A stretch of 64,000 nt of DNA, taken from assembly GCF_016097555.1 (NCBI RefSeq), contig NC_054701.1, positions 58,959,037-59,023,036 of the forward strand, written 5' to 3'. Both the position numbers and the translations under genes were made by a program. Positions 1-15,580 of the stretch are shown piece after piece (the first letter of the stretch is position 1; every line of letters starts with the position of its first letter). The notes under the pieces were generated by a model. The model saw only the letters and a list, made by a program, of their open reading frames with translations, made no database searches and was not told the DNA's origin. This stretch comes from Gigantopelta aegis (lineage: Eukaryota > Mollusca > Gastropoda > Neomphalida > Peltospiridae).

Positions 1-827
1 GAGACAGTTACCTTAGATCCGGCAATGGTTATTGTGGTTTCGAAACATTTAGTTGAGATATCATCAAGCTGTACCACACTGAAGCTGTTAGCATTTTTCT
101 TGCCCGGTATAATACTGTGCACTACACTCTCCATTCTTTTTGTATTACTTGAAAATGGCCACCTCTCTTTATTTCCTTCACCTTTCCCTGCAACAACACA
201 CGCCGACTCTGCAACAACACACGCCGACTCTGCAACAACACACGCCGACTCTGCAACCTTCGAGTTCACAAGACTGGCGTCAACTTCATCATCGCCAGCT
301 TGAGGCTCATTTTTCACATCCATTAATTTTTTCTTCTTCTTCTTCTTCTTCTTCTTAGGCTTCTTTGTGGATTTTTCCTCCTTCTGCAATTCAAGACATC
401 TAACACACATATCCTTCTCTCTTTCATATTTGGCTCTGACATAACAAAAAAACTCCTGGTAATCTTCTATCTCGCAGTCATCTCTCCAATCTGTGTCAGA
501 AAAAGCAACAGGGTTATACAAGGGATTACATCTGTCGTTGAAACGGGGATCGCCACGCGACCAAAATTCAAGAAACTTAGGACCGCTCTCATCTCCATAA
601 AATTTTTCACGCAAATACAATGTTGCACACAAGTCTATGCATTGTTCACAGAGCAAATGTTTTGGAGGTTCGTCTGAGTGTTTGTCCTCAGTCTGTTCTA
701 CAGCCGGACCTGGCGGTGTCCAATAGCTGTCATCACTAGGGTCCATGTAGTCCGCTTTGATCCACTTCATCAAACAGCGGCACAGAGACCCACCAAACCG
801 AAGGTACACAGGACTAAGAATGTAAAC
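1..827 (-). CDS. Large exon of the unrecognised gene (Cys-rich, Lys tract, 21-bp repeats)
   Basis: The frame is open from the acceptor at 828-829 (ACTTTCAG, then GTT TAC ATT) to the window edge, about 275 codons. It starts VYILSPVYLRFGGSLC. It contains acidic and aromatic segments (PKFLEFWSRGDPRFND, DWRDDCEIEDYQEFFCYV), about ten lysines from a TCT-type microsatellite (326-358), and three tandem copies of a 21-bp unit (about 191-256) reading SACVVAE in frame. An AAG/GTAACT at 12-11 could be a donor, so the exon may end at 12 rather than run off the edge. The plus-strand open frames here are shadows of this exon. Confidence 0.7.
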
Positions 828-2071
828 CTGAAAGTTAAAGTTAAAGTTTAAAAGTTTGTTTTGTTTAACGACACCACTAGAGTACATTGATTTATCAATC
901 ATCGGCTACTGGATGTCAACATTTGGTAATTCTGACATGTAGTCATCAGAGGAAACCCACTAAATTTTCACTAATGCAACAAGGGATCTTTTTATGCACC
1001 ATCCCACAGACAGGATAGCACATACCACGATCTTTGATATAGAGCCAAAGTTTCACTTACTTTGAAATCAACAATTCAACAAAACTTTCAAGCAATAAGA
1101 TAATAGGTGTGCTACGTATGATCAAATGGTGACGGTGTTCTAGGTAAGCACAATACTGGGAGTTTTCAAAAGGAAAGGATCCAAGCTTTAATGACACTCA
1201 GCATATTTTAAAAAACTATAATGGCTACTATAATCTGTCCCACATGGAACGTTTTTTTTCAAACTATGAAATCTACTACAAATTATTTATTTCTGAGCCG
1301 ACTGATTTGTACATTGCACACAAAAATAGTAGTTTTTTGTTATTTCCAAAACACTTACTTTTCTTCTTACGTCAAACCAAAATGAAATTATTTACAATTT
1401 TTTTTTTTATAGAATGATGGGACGGAACTATATAAGTGTGTAACATATAGTAATTGTGACACACATAAAGAAAAGTTACTAGCTATTCTTTTACCATTAC
1501 CAGGAAGGATCTTTCATATCGTAATCGTAAAATCTGTTACCATGCCTCGATCTATCCAATTAAGGTTCAGGCACGTCTCTCCCCCACCCAATCTCTGGCA
1601 TGGCCAGAGGTCGAGTGTGGGACAGAAATATCTTTCATATGCACTCAGGGCTAGCTCTGGGTGAGCAAAATGTTTCACCAAATTGTCTATTTAAATTGCA
1701 GAAATCGTCAGTTACTTTCTAAAAAATGTCAATTTTGACATACAATTATTTCGCCAAATTAAAATAAAATTCGCCAGCTACTTTCAAAATTCGCAACTGG
1801 CGAATTTGGCGAGTGCCAGAGCTAGCCCTGGCACTAAACCACAGAAAGATATACAAGTAGTGGAACATTGGTTAGAACAGTTGTTGGATTATACTCATAC
1901 TCTGGTGGCCAAGTCAATCCACATGTGTAAGTGGGTATTTACAGATAATTTTTCAACACCTGCAAGGGGAACATTACTGATTATCAAATATGGTAGGTTG
2001 CTGCCCGGTTCTTCTGTATTCTGCTAAAAACAATAAGGCGACTACAAAATATATTGTTTCCTGGAATGTAA

Positions 2072-2114
<43 letters not shown>

Positions 2115-5100
2115 ACAGATTGTCTATTAAAATGGTAGGTTGCATTAAAAGAAACCCAATCTTTTTCATGTAATTAAAATAACTGAGCAGCCCGATTAGA
2201 TAACGAACATAAGAGAAATAATAACAAACCTGAATATAGGATGTTTTTTGATCAGGTGAACCAAAGAACAGCCTGAATACATCTCTGCAAAACAAAATTT
2301 CATTTTTATTTCAGTTTGGTGGCTTTGTGCATTTACTTTGCATTAAATAGGGCTACAAACTAATATATGACAATATTTGAAATCATACATTTATACATTT
2401 ATATCCTGCCCACTAAACATGTTTTTATTCAATCATTTCATCCACACCCATGCATCTACTCCACACAAAAAAAAACTATTTTCTCAATTAATTTACCATA
2501 CTAAACTCTTATATTTGATTATGGTTTTGGTGATATGTCACTACTAATAGTTGGTTATATCTCTTTTGTAGGGTGTGTAGGTAGTACTAAACCAAATAAC
2601 TTCCGGCTGGGTCAAAGTTCGAGGTGCACCCAACTTTTGATAGAGAAGTGAACACCACAAGTCCTGTGATTGGTTATAAATGTGAGTGTGTTGGTTGTAA
2701 AAAATAATAGTTTCATCTGGGTAAAAAAAAATTGCAATTTTATTTCATCTAGTACCAATGTGTCAAGTAGCCTTGTGCTTGAAACATGTATGGGGTACCT
2801 GTAAAAAAAAAAGTACTCGAATTTTAGGCAAAACTAGGGTAGTCATAGACGCTACCCGTTATCTCAGAAACAAGCAGCTTGACCCCCATTTTTTTCTGAT
2901 TCACTTTAAGTGTAAGGGGTGGTAGTATTTATATCTGTGGCGTTTATGTCGGTTGATACGTTGCAGGTAGGAGTTTTAGCCACATATGTTACTATTGTCG
3001 TCTATGGGATTTGATTTGGTAGTATACACCCTGTATATGTTTGCAGGATTAAACAGTCCTCGAAATAAGTCGCAAACTCAGGTCTCATATTGGTTTCATC
3101 TTGGTGTTTTCCCATAACCCGTACTTCGTTCGAGATCAAGTTTCTGTTCACAATGCATAGTTGTCTATGACATTCTGAGGCAAAAGAGCTTACCGTAAGA
3201 AATCAGATGTAAACAAAACAACACGGATCAGGGGCCTAATTCACTAAACTCTCGCAACTTTGTGATTTCGCAGTGCAATGCTAAAAGACTTGCAAAGAGG
3301 ATGCTTTGTTGTCTAGCAGAGCCTAAGAGACTTTTGTGAATGAGCCCCCTGGCAGCTCCTATCTTTCAACTTGTTTCACTGTCCACCTCCACATCCCAGA
3401 CCTTGTCTCTCCAACTGTGACAGGTGCCAGTCTCTTGTGGCCATCCGTGCCACACACCTGCCATTTCCCATTAGCTTTAGCTGTGAGCTTAGACTGTGGT
3501 TTTCTGGCATTGTTTAAGAGGTACTTGTAACCACTTAAAATACTCCCCCTACTACCAGCGGTCATTAGTTAAAGGAGGGGACAATTAAGGCATTTGGCCT
3601 GGCATGCATATTCAACGATATATAACGCACATTATTGCTTTAATATCAACAAGTATAATCGTATAGTTAATTAATAAAACGGTTAAATGTGACGGCTATT
3701 ATATATATAACGGGCACAGCCATTTTGTACCATGCCAGTGAATATGCCCACTGGCAAGCTGGTGGTTACGTAATACCTAATGTGTCACGTCAGGAATTAG
3801 TCTTCGAACTAAAGAAACAAAACATACCTGATTTTTGCAGATGCATCGCAATATTCTGTAATTATATCCATGCTAGTAAGCCAGCACCAATTATATATTA
3901 TTTTTCAATACAAAATAAACCACCATTGTCAGTGTTGAAATAACTATTAATTTATGTTTCCTACATAAATTAACCCACGTACTGAAACAATAATCGGAGT
4001 GTTTTCTTGGTTAATTGTTTTTTTCTTTCCGTGGCCTTTCTGTGGTTCCTGATTGGCAGGTGTATATTCAGACAGTTCCCAGACACTGTGTCTAGACACA
4101 CTAAAAAGATGTGCCTCTTTTATGAAGATCACAGGGTATTGTGTGATAACAGCACGGATAGACCTCAAATCGTAATGGACATTACCAACCACCCTGCTTT
4201 ATTACTGTAAGTAATTCTGTAAAACCCATGATTAAGTAGACTTTCCCATCTAAAATCACAAAACTGACCAATTACGTCGTCCCAAAGAAAAGAAAAGTAT
4301 CACTTTGGTATCGTGAGTGGTAGTTTTTGCTCGAACGTGCCCTACCAATAGGCCTAATAGTATGCATTTTTTCTTTGGATTTTTTTTTTAAAAGAAAAAT
4401 ACTATAACTCCATTTCGTTCTATTGATGTACATGTAACCTGAAACATATTTAGTTAAATAGTTTATTATACTATCAAGTCATTTATGTTGTTTTACAAGT
4501 CAGGCTGATGAAAGAGAAGCGCCTTGTCATAAATAAGAGCGTTTGTTTACACTGTGCATAGAGAAGATGGACGGAGCTGATGTCACTTCGCCCCAAGCTA
4601 TACCACCGGACGTCACAAAAACGAAACAAAATGGCTGCCCCCAGTTAGCAGGAATAATCATGTTTTTTTATTAACTCTAAAATTACGCGTTTTTCATTTG
4701 TTAAATGTGTTGGTGGTCCGGGTATGCATCTTTCCAACACATAAGGCTCTTGTTTGAGTTGACCCTACCTTTAATGCAGTGGGTCAGACCAGCTTTATTA
4801 GCGGCAGAGGATGCCAGGTGGGTGCAGGGAAGTACACAGACTGAATGAAGTTGAGACAGGTAGAATAGGAGAAAACTGACAGAAGGCTGAAACAGACTGA
4901 AATAGTGGGAGAAATTAAAATAATGAGAATGATAGGCAAAGGGTGATATATGAGAAAGATGAATGAAAGTGTGAGCCCAGTTTGATAAGATTTGAATGCA
5001 CTGAAATTTACTGACCAAATATTTTAGAATTATAACTTAACATCCTTGAGTATGATCCATTCATCTGGCATTTAGTATGATCCATTCTGATCAGCAACCA

Positions 5101-8100
5101 ATTTTACCTTCCAGTAAATTAATATTTCGAAACCAGAGCAGTAACCGAATCAGATACGACTGAAAAATACCACATAACCAACAAATCGGTTACACGGCAT
5201 TATTTTCATAAGTGACCTATTCGATGAACAAGGTGATATATTGTCTTATGGTAAATTTATAAATATATATCATACAACAACAAATTTCTTGTACTATGTT
5301 TCACTGGTAAAAGCAGTAAAATCATACCTTAAAAATTTAGATACTTTGAAAGATGACAGTTTCACAACAATAAATAAACCCATTCTTCCATTTAAACTAA
5401 AACTATTGTTAAAAAGCCAACGAGGATGTAAAGATATGTACGATATAATAAACTTCAAATCAGTAACACCAAAATCACAAATTAAATACACGAATCAAGG
5501 ATTTATTTTTACACCAAGTGATTGGGAACAGTACTATTTGCTACCTTTCCAATGTGTGAACGATTCAACTTTATTATGGTTCCAATACAGATTATTTCAA
5601 AGAATTTTAGCTACTAATATATTTTTACATATGATTCGCTACGTCGATTCGAATATGTGCAATTTATGTAGTAATTATCCTGAAACCATATCACATTTAT
5701 TTGTAGAGTGTAATGAGACCAAAAACTTATGGGATTCGGTACAAGCCTGGATATTAACTAAGACTGGGAATATAATTACTTTTAATAAAAATAATATCAT
5801 GTTTGGTTTCATAAATAATGAAAAAGATAACTTTCTTAATTGGCTAATTATTAATATAAAATACTACATTTACTGTACAAAAATACAGAAAAAATGCTTA
5901 GAAATCACTGCCATTAAAAACATATAGCACAAACAATTTGAAATAGAAAGATATATTCTATTTTAAAAATGCCATTATGAAAAATTTATTAAAGAATGGT
6001 ACCCATGGCTCAACCTCTTTAATGAGTGAGTGATAGTAATATAGATATAATTAATTATTAAGAAAATATAATGTATACATATATACATGTAGAAATATAT
6101 ATTATGACTGATTTAGTGCATGGCTTGTTTGGAGATCGCAGGGTTTCATGTCTTATTTAATTCAAAACAACTTCTTTCCTTCTTCTTATGCCATCTATAT
6201 CTGTCTTGTATTTTTCTTCTTTTTCTTCTTCTTCTTCTTTTTCTTCTTCTTCTTCTAAATCCTTTTCTGATTCTCATCCTTCTTATTCGATATTTTCTCT
6301 GTTCCTGTTTATATCTCGGATCATAACAATAGTTATATTATATATACTACTCAAAAGAATTTAAGGGTCAAAAATTTATAACCAAGTAAGTTTCAGAGTG
6401 TATTAGATTGATGATGTAAACTACACCAAATTTTTTATTTATTGTTCCATATTTACAAAAAAAATAAAATAAACGTCACTGTATACAAGAAAGTCACATG
6501 ACATGCTGTCAAAGTTGAAGGTTGTCAAACATGGATTTTACACATTAGAACATTCGTTTAATAGTGTGTGAATCCACCCCTGGCGCGAATACACTCGACA
6601 CATCGTTGCCTCATGCTGTTGATCAGACGTCTGAAGAACTCTTGGGGAATGGCCTGCCACTCTGCCATAAGAAGTTGACCCAGATCATGAAGTTTGGCGG
6701 GAGGGGCATGGTTATCCCGAACTCTCCTGCCTAATTCGTCCCAGGCGTGCTCTATTGGGGCCAAGTCAGGCAAATATGCTGGCCAATCCATCCTGGCCAT
6801 CCTTGTTGTCTGAGAAAGTCCGTTACCACCCTGGCGCGGTGGGGTATGGCATTGTCATCCTGCAGAACTGCCCCGCCGCCAATCTGCTGAAGGCCTGGGA
6901 GAACCAACGGCCGGATAATCTCATTCAGATATCGGATTCCATTCAGATTGCCATCCACCACATAGAGGGGGGTCCTGTGGTGGATAGAGATGCCGCCCCA
7001 CACCATGACGCTGCCACCACCGAACCGGTGACGTTGTCTAACGTTAACGTCAGCGAAGCGCTCCCCAGGACGTCTGTAGACACGAACCCGACCGTCGTTG
7101 AACTGGAGACTAAACCTGGACTCATCAGTGAACATCACTCGACCCCACTGAACACGTTGCCACCGCAGATGAAGAGTGGTGGTCGAACAGCCTGGCGACG
7201 GCAGCGTAGATTATTGGCTCTCAGACGATTGCGTATGGTTTGATCAGACACTCGAGTTCCAGTCGCAGTCCGCAGATTGTCACGTAATCGGCGTGCAGTG
7301 GTTGTGCGTTGACGTAGAGCCATATTGGTGATGTAGCGGTCCTCTCTATTTGTAGTGCTTAGGGGTCTTCCCGAACGTGGACGATTTCGAACAGAATTCA
7401 TTGCTTGGTACCGTTGCCACAGTCGGCCAACGACACTCTGACTGACACCAAGTCTCAGAGCAACATTTCTTTGCGTATTGCCATCCTGAAGCCAAGCAAT
7501 AGCCCTTCCTCGATCTTCGATAGTCAGTTGAAGTCGTACCATTGTCGAATTTGGAGTGTGCACCATACACGAACGCAAGCTCCAATTATACGGAAATTCA
7601 GCATTGGGAACATGGAATACACATGCAAAGCGTGCAAATGAAGCGCTTTGTGAAAAAGCAAGTTATGGGCACTTAGCAGACCTTTCGCTTTCGCCCTAAT
7701 TTACGTGCAAATGTAAGCATGTTTTCGCCATTAGAACTAGTCGACAGTGTCAATGACAGTGGATTTTAATTCATTTATGGGTTGCTTAGACCCACTTTCG
7801 TCAAAATGGAACAATACCATGCGTGACATTATGGTCTAGCTAATATAATTGACTTTCAGAAAATAATGTCTTTTGAGTAGTATAGATCACTGTCCATGTT
7901 CATCTGTATGCATGAGTTGAACTTCACCCTGAATCAGTTTCTATTAGTTTTTGTTATTTTTAACACAGTTTGTTGCTGCTTAGACCATGGATACAAATGT
8001 AAAGCAGTGATTCGGGGCTCCCAAACCCGACACTGCTATATGATCTGGGACAATAAATGTGTATTAAATAAAAAACAACAAACAAACAAAAAACAAAACA

Positions 8101-11100
8101 AAAAATCGATTACATTAAGTACAGCATATTTCGAGGGCTGGATAACCCAATCGAGAAAATATAATTTCATTCTTAATGGAACAGAAGAAGGAAGGAAATG
8201 TTTTATTTAACAATGTACTCAATACAATTTATTTATGGTTATATGGCATCAGACATATCGTTAAGGACCACACAGATATTGAGAGAGGAAACCCGCTGTC
8301 GCCACTTCATGGACTACTCTTTTCGATTAGCAGCAAGGGATCTTTTATATGCACCATCCCACAGGCAGAGTAGTACATACCACAGCCTTTGATATACCAA
8401 TCGTGGTGCACTGGCCGGAACAAGAAATAGCCCAATGGGCCCACCAACAGGTATTGATCCAAGACCCACCACACATCGAGCGAGCGCTTTACCACTGGGC
8501 TACATCCTGCCCCTTTTAATGGAACGGATGACATTCTTTGCTATTGTTATTTGCTATTTTATTGACCAATGTTTTTTTTTACAAATTGTACATAAAAATG
8601 AAGTATTTTGTTCTTTCAAACAAAATTTTTTTTATTTGACTGGTATCACACGCAAAACAAACTTAGAGAAGTAGTTTTGTCACTAACCTTGTATCTTTAC
8701 TGTAAAAAGGATCCCTTGCTGAAATGTAAGCAACAAAATGAAGAAACACCATTTGGCACAAAGCAGATATTTAAAAACCTTCTAACTGCTGATACTTAAT
8801 ATTAAAAGACTGTAAAATATGTAACAGGTCAATCAACACAAAGTTATTTTTCATAACTTTCCAATACAGATCTTCCATAAAACTGTAAAAGCCCTGTAGA
8901 ACACAATCGGATTGAAATCAGCTCTAGTTATTAACCAGTGGAGCTAATTTTAATCAGATTGTGTAGAACAGTAACTTGCAGCCCAGTGTATACTCATAAT
9001 GTACAGGGCTCAAACGGCCAGCAGCCAGGTCGCCAATGCGACCGATGTCCCGTTTGGGCGACTTAAATATTTTTAAAATTATAGCGTTAGTCGGCCAAAT
9101 AATATTATGTGGACAATCTTCTTTAGCGCTATAACATATGAGCCATTATTAATATTTGTATTCCACATTAAAATCATGCTCGTGGATATCTTACCATAAT
9201 TTGCCAACATCCATTATTATTTTTTGGGCCACCATATTTTTTGGCAAGTTTTGAGCCCTGAAAGTATCATCTTAGATGATAGCAAAGTCAATAACCTTGA
9301 ACAGAAATTGATTTCACAATGCTTAAAGTGACAGACCCTGGTTTTCAAACACGACCTCAAATGTTTCACTACTGGATCTGTTTTTGATACTTAGGTCTGG
9401 TCATAGGGCTTTACGTGCACATTCAGAGCAAGCTGTTGTAGCGCACACCTGTCCTGGGCACAAGAGCCGGCCTCGACCAGCTCCTCCGTCCAGGACAGGA
9501 AAGGTGGGGGGTGGGAAGGAGGAGGGACCGCCTGCACTGGTAGGTGCAAGGGAGCACCAGCAGCCCGACCGTGGTCGGTATTTGATACTTGCTGTTGTAG
9601 CGCACACCTGTCCTGGGCACAAGAGCCAACCTCGACCGGCTCCTCCGTCCAGGACAGGAAAGGTGGGGGTGGGAAGGAGGGACCACCTGCACTGGTAGGT
9701 GCAAGGGAGCACCAGCAGCCCGACCGTGGTCGGTATTTGATACTTGAAATCAAACACTAGTTATAGTTTATTGTTTAGATTATCCATTTCCATATATCCA
9801 AGTGTTTCTCGTCATCCAGTGGTGTGTGTAATCCAGCATCTTCCATAAATTCCAGAAACACATCTATCTCTGAGAAGTAACAGTTATGGAGATAAGCTCT
9901 AGTCTGGAAGGAATTAATGAATGAATGTTTAATGACACCCCAGCACAAAAATACACACCGGCTATTTGGGTGTCACAAATGGTAAGTATATGAAAATATT
10001 AAAACGGTTATATCGACGAGCTCTAGTTTAATCTTAGAGGATATTTCCCCACTCCAACATCACAGACTCTTTTGTTTCTCTTTTACGTCAAAAATTACCG
10101 ATGATTAATAAAATCATTGTGCTCTAGTAGTGTCGTTAAACAAAACAAACTTTTAACTTGTTTCACTTTATTATAACTTTATACAGATGTGTTACAGGCT
10201 TGTAGATTAAAAAGATTAATCTATATATATTTACTACAATTTTTCTATAATAAAAGAAAGTTGCATATTTAATTAAATAATGATCAGAATACTGACACTT
10301 TTACTATTTAGTAGACGCAGACATTGTTTTAGTCTTTAACAACGAACACCACCTAGTGAGCGGGAAGCGCATTAGTTCTGTGATGTTAAACCCGTTCAAA
10401 GATTATGGTCAGTATAGTTTGGTACCACATGTTTTTCTGACAACACTTCGAGTTTAGACCGCATAAAAGAAAGAAAGAAATGTTTTATTTAACGATGCGC
10501 TCAACACATTTTATTTACGGTTATATGGCGTCAGATATATGGTTAAGGACCACACAGATATTGAGAGAGGAAACCTGCTGTCGCCACATCATGGGCTACT
10601 CTTTTCGATTAGCAGCAAGGGATCTTTTATATGCACCATCCCACAGACAGGGTAGTACATACCACAGCCTTAGATATACCAATCGTGGTGTACTGGCTGG
10701 AACGAGAAATAGCCCAATGGGCCCACCGACAAGACCACATAAATGCACAGTGGCCACATACACACCACCTTATACTGTCTGGTTGTCTCACTACACTATC
10801 ATTATCTGTAACACACACATATGCGTTGACTTTTCTTCACACGAACTGGGATTTATCATCTAATTTTTACTCACTAGTAGTGGTGGGAATTGGTGGGATT
10901 TTCATGTCTGATGATTAGTTAGTGGAAGGAAGGAAGGAAATGTTTTATTTAACGACGCACTCACATTTTATTTACGGTTATATGGTGTCGGACATATGGT
11001 TAAGGACCACACAGATATTGAGAGAGGAAACCCGCTGTCGCCACTTCATAGGCTACTCTTTCCGATTAGCAGCAAGGGATCTTTTATATGCACCATCCCA

Positions 11101-14100
11101 CACAGGGTAGTACATACCACGGCCTTTGATATGTCAGTCGTGGTGCACTGGCTGGAACGAGAAATAGCCCAATGGGCCCACCAACAGGGATCGATCCCAG
11201 ACCTACTGCACATCGAGCGAACGCTATGTTCAGCCCCCCGATTGGTTAGTGGAATCAACCAATCATCGATTATAATCAGTTGTGGACATTTTAAACTTTT
11301 TTCAAACAAGGTTAAATATATGTACGTTTGTTACCACTGACGCATATTGTTACTCAAGGTATCTAATGGATGTATAAAAGATAAGAATAAAAGTATCATA
11401 CATGTAAAATTGTCACTTATTTTTTATCTGTTCAAGTTAAAGAAGAACTTGTCATTATTTTTTTTCAAATCACCATGTTCACATGCTCCGGCGAAAGTTG
11501 TGACCTTTTCTTGCTGAATAGGTTTCCAGCCATGCTAAAAGTGCAACCGGTTGTTATAAAATACAGATTATTGGTGAAACTCATGGATCTCACAAGTTGA
11601 AAACAGAACATTCTAATACCAGACTCGACTTTATCCTTCGTCAAATAAATCTCAGATAAATTAACACGAAATTGATTTAACTATATTTTTTTGTAGGGTA
11701 TAATGTATATTATGTATTTATGCAAATGATTTCGCCGTACAAACAGTACATTTCACAGATTGATCCATAAATAATACACAGAGTTGAAATCTGTAGTTTC
11801 TGTTTTTACAGATACCATTCAGATCACTGGCAATTTCCGTAGCATAAGGTATGTGTATGTTCGTTTATAATCGATTACCAGAATTTGTAATTGATTAGTT
11901 GGAATTCGGATTTTAACAACCAATCTTCGATTATTCCAATTAATCGGACCATCACTACTCGCAAGTTTGTTTGTTACTAGCTTTTACCTCAGTAGTTGTA
12001 AATACAAGCTCAAAATGAAACCATCGCAGTGTATCACACATAAACAGTGGGGGTTTTTTTATAACAAATTCACCATGATTACTGTTGATTAAGAAATCAG
12101 TCTCGGAATCTCTTCTCTTTTTTTTTTGTTAGTGGCTTTATTGTCATGCTATGTCAACTTGCAGATCAAGTATTCTGCCAGTCATGTCACATTTGCTTAC
12201 AAGGGAGACAACTTCTTTTATGAAAATGGCCATCGTAGAAATAATCAGGGGTGGGGTTTTTTTTAATGAATTCTGGTCATGCACTTTTTCTATGAATAAA
12301 TGTGTACATTGATATATGAACTTTGGATAGGCATCTTAACAACAATGAATGCTTATTTTTTCATAACACTTTTTAACCAACCTTAGTGCCCATTTTTTCT
12401 GGCTGAAACTAGGGTCTGAGGCTTTAAGCATACTAAGTATTTAAAACATTTATTCATTATGTACATCAAGTTACTCACTGAACGATTTGGAATCCAAGTA
12501 GGGGAACTTGTCTTTGTTTTGAGCCAACAGGGCAATATTAAAAATAAATGCACGTGCAGCATTTATTTTTGCTGAAAAGCATAAAAATATCGTTACACGA
12601 AATGTAGCATCTAAAAAGACAAATTGCACAAAATACCAAAATGTGCACTCACAAACATAACTATATGTTTTGTTTTCATAAACATAAATATTGTTTCAAA
12701 GCTCACCCTGCTCAGCTGACTGGAGTTTTTATGAAACATAATGAAAATATAGGAAGGAAGGAAGGAAGGAAATGGTTTATTTAACGACGCACTCAACACA
12801 TTTTATTTACGGTTATACGACGTAGGACATATGGTTAAGGACCACACAGATACTGAGGGAGGAAACTTGCTGTCGCCACTTCATGAGCTACTCTTTTCGA
12901 TTAGCAGCACGGGATCCTTTATATGCACCATTCCACAGACAGGATAGCACATACCACAGCCTTTGATGTACCAGTTGTGGTGCACTAGCTGGAGAAAAAA
13001 ATAGCCCAATGGACCCACCGACGGGGATCGATCCCAAACTGATATGTCAATATGAAAATGTGTCTTTATCGGTTGTACATAGAAACAGGAATAAAAACAG
13101 TTATTGATTAATTTAAAATATACATAAATCAATTGCAGTCAGAACTCTGCATAGGCATCAAAAGAAGAAAGCAACTGGGGTTGTGGGTATACAGTTATAT
13201 TAATCTTATTTCTAGCCCTGAACAAGGATGTGAATTAAAATTGATGTGTCATATGAAAAACAGTTTATGTTCTGTCTATTATTAATAATAAACTTCAGAT
13301 CTTTGTTTTCAAGCATGTTGAGAAAATGTCATTAATAAATAACCATGTTGATTAAAATCAGTATCATTATGCTACATTCAAGATGACATTGTTTTCTTGT
13401 CACTATTGGTTTTGAAAGGATTCTAGTTTAGAGAGGGGTCCAGTCCTGAGAATTTTCACTGTATGTTTGAGGTGTGCATAAAATTATGTTCACATTCGTT
13501 CACATAGATCTGAAATAGAAATCGACTTATAGTATAGCCAAAATTTTAGCCACTTGCAATTTTATAAGTCAAATTTTTTTTTTAATCAGCCAATGGCCAA
13601 AATGGCTACTGACCGAGAGAGCCATAGGGAGTAATAAATATTTACATATGATCTCAAAGTGCTGTTAAAATAATAATGAGAAATAGGATGTTTTTCAAGT
13701 ATATTTTGTGCCAAAAGAACCACCCATCGTGTCCTACAGTAGAAATGTTAATGCCACAATATTTACAACTGAAATGCAAGGAAAGAAGGAAGGAAGGAAG
13801 GAAATGTTTTATTTAAATAACACACTCAACACATTTTATTTATGGTTATAGGGCGTCAGACATGTGGTTAAGGACCACATAGATATTGAGAGAGAAAATC
13901 CACTGTCACCACTTCATGGGCTACTCTTTTCGATTAGCAGCAAGGGATCTTTTATATACACCATCCCACAGACAGGATAGTACATGGCCTTTGTTACACC
14001 AGTTGTGGAGCACTGGCTGGAACGAGAAATGAAATGCAAGGAAACCAAGGAAGTCATAACAGTGACAGTACCTGCTGCAAATAGACAGCCAAGGGTGAGG

Positions 14101-15541
14101 GTTTGGAATATTGTGTTTAAGATGTATTTTAGAGCATTATGGAATGAAAATATTACCACAGAAAGAATGTTTTATTTAACAACGCACTCAACACATTTTA
14201 TTTACGGTTATATGGCGTTAGGACCACACAGATTTGGAGAGGAAACCCGCTGTCGCCACTACATGGGCTACTCTTTCCGATTAGCAGCAAGGGATCTTTC
14301 ATTTGCGCTTCCCACAGGCAGGATAGCACAAACCATGGCCTTTGTTGAACCAGTTATGGATCACTGATTGGTGCAAGTGGTTTACACCTACCCATTGAGC
14401 CTTGCGGAGCACTCACTCAGGGTTTGGAGTCGGTATCTGGATTAAAAATCCCATGCCTCGACTGGGATCCGAACCCAGTACCTACCAGCCTGTAGACCGA
14501 TGGCCTAAACACGGCGCCACCGAGGCCGGTATATTACCACAGAATCATGAGCTAAATAACAGATGAGATTCTTATAGTTAGATGTATATCTGTCTTTTCA
14601 AAAATGACCTGCGTTATTTGAGTGGTTTTATCAGATGAATTTATATTTCAGGGCCCAGTTGTTCAAAGCATTGTTAAATTAACCCTCGGTTAGTGTAAAA
14701 AAATTCTTGTTAATTATTTTTGCAAAAATACAAAATCCACTTTAGATTTGATTATATGTGGATATTTTGGTTGTTCCAAGTCAAATGTTAACAGTAGGTT
14801 TTCAATTATTATAATTACTAATCATCCAGTACTTGTTTTTCAAAAGTTTCCATTAACACTGGTTAAGCTAATTTAACATTTGAACAACTGGCACCAGATT
14901 TTAACCTTTATGCTGTATTTTAATGGTGATTATGCAGAGTCCAGATGGATCGACACTGTTTGGTGTCACTCAGAGACATGTAATTTGGCATCATACAAAA
15001 AAACAATCACATTTAATTATTTTTGACTATCATAATGGATCAAAAGATGAATTCTCATATGTTTACTAGCATAATCGTACATGAAAAGGCATATCTCGGA
15101 TAATTCCATGGCGAACTGTGTAGCTGCGAAACACAATTGTGAACCGAGTCCAGAATGCCTTCCCCTGAAAATCCACATAACAATCAACATTAATCAACCA
15201 TGGAAGAAAATACCTTTTTTAACCTTTATTTTTGTGCTTACATCCAATTACGGTTCAAGCACGCTGTCCTGGGCACACCTCAGCTGTCTGGGCGCTGTCT
15301 GTCCAGGACGTTAATGGTTAGTTGTTAGAGGTTATGAGAGAGAAGTCGGTATAGTGGTGGTCTTACACCTCCCTAATAAGTCATTAAACTTGCTCTTGGT
15401 GGGTGCCAGAAGCAGGATGCGAACCAAGTAGCTATCAGTTTTAAGACTGATGACTTAAACACATGTAGTATAGCTGGCAATGTATATATATGTGTGTGTA
15501 TATATATATGTGTGTATATATATATGTGTGGATATATATAT

Positions 15542-15580
<39 letters not shown>

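Noticed and set aside
5294-5491. Minus-strand frame over the LINE
   Set aside because: Shadow of the LINE reading frame.
8400-8515. tRNA-like A and B boxes in SINE heads as tRNA genes
   Set aside because: They do not fold as complete tRNAs and recur at the heads of dispersed SINEs.
9384-9757. Overlapping Pro/Gly-rich frames on both strands
   Set aside because: They follow a duplicated GC-rich repeat and occur in several frames at once.
9745-9895. Candidate exon after an acceptor CTTCCAG on the minus strand
   Set aside because: No donor, ends in a stop, and its flanks resemble the dispersed repeat at 20.93 kb.
15081-15164. Shorter version of exon 3 of the left gene with donor CAT/GTACGA
   Set aside because: It needs a different incoming phase; the longer exon (to 15067) fits both neighbours and gives a better helix-rich reading.
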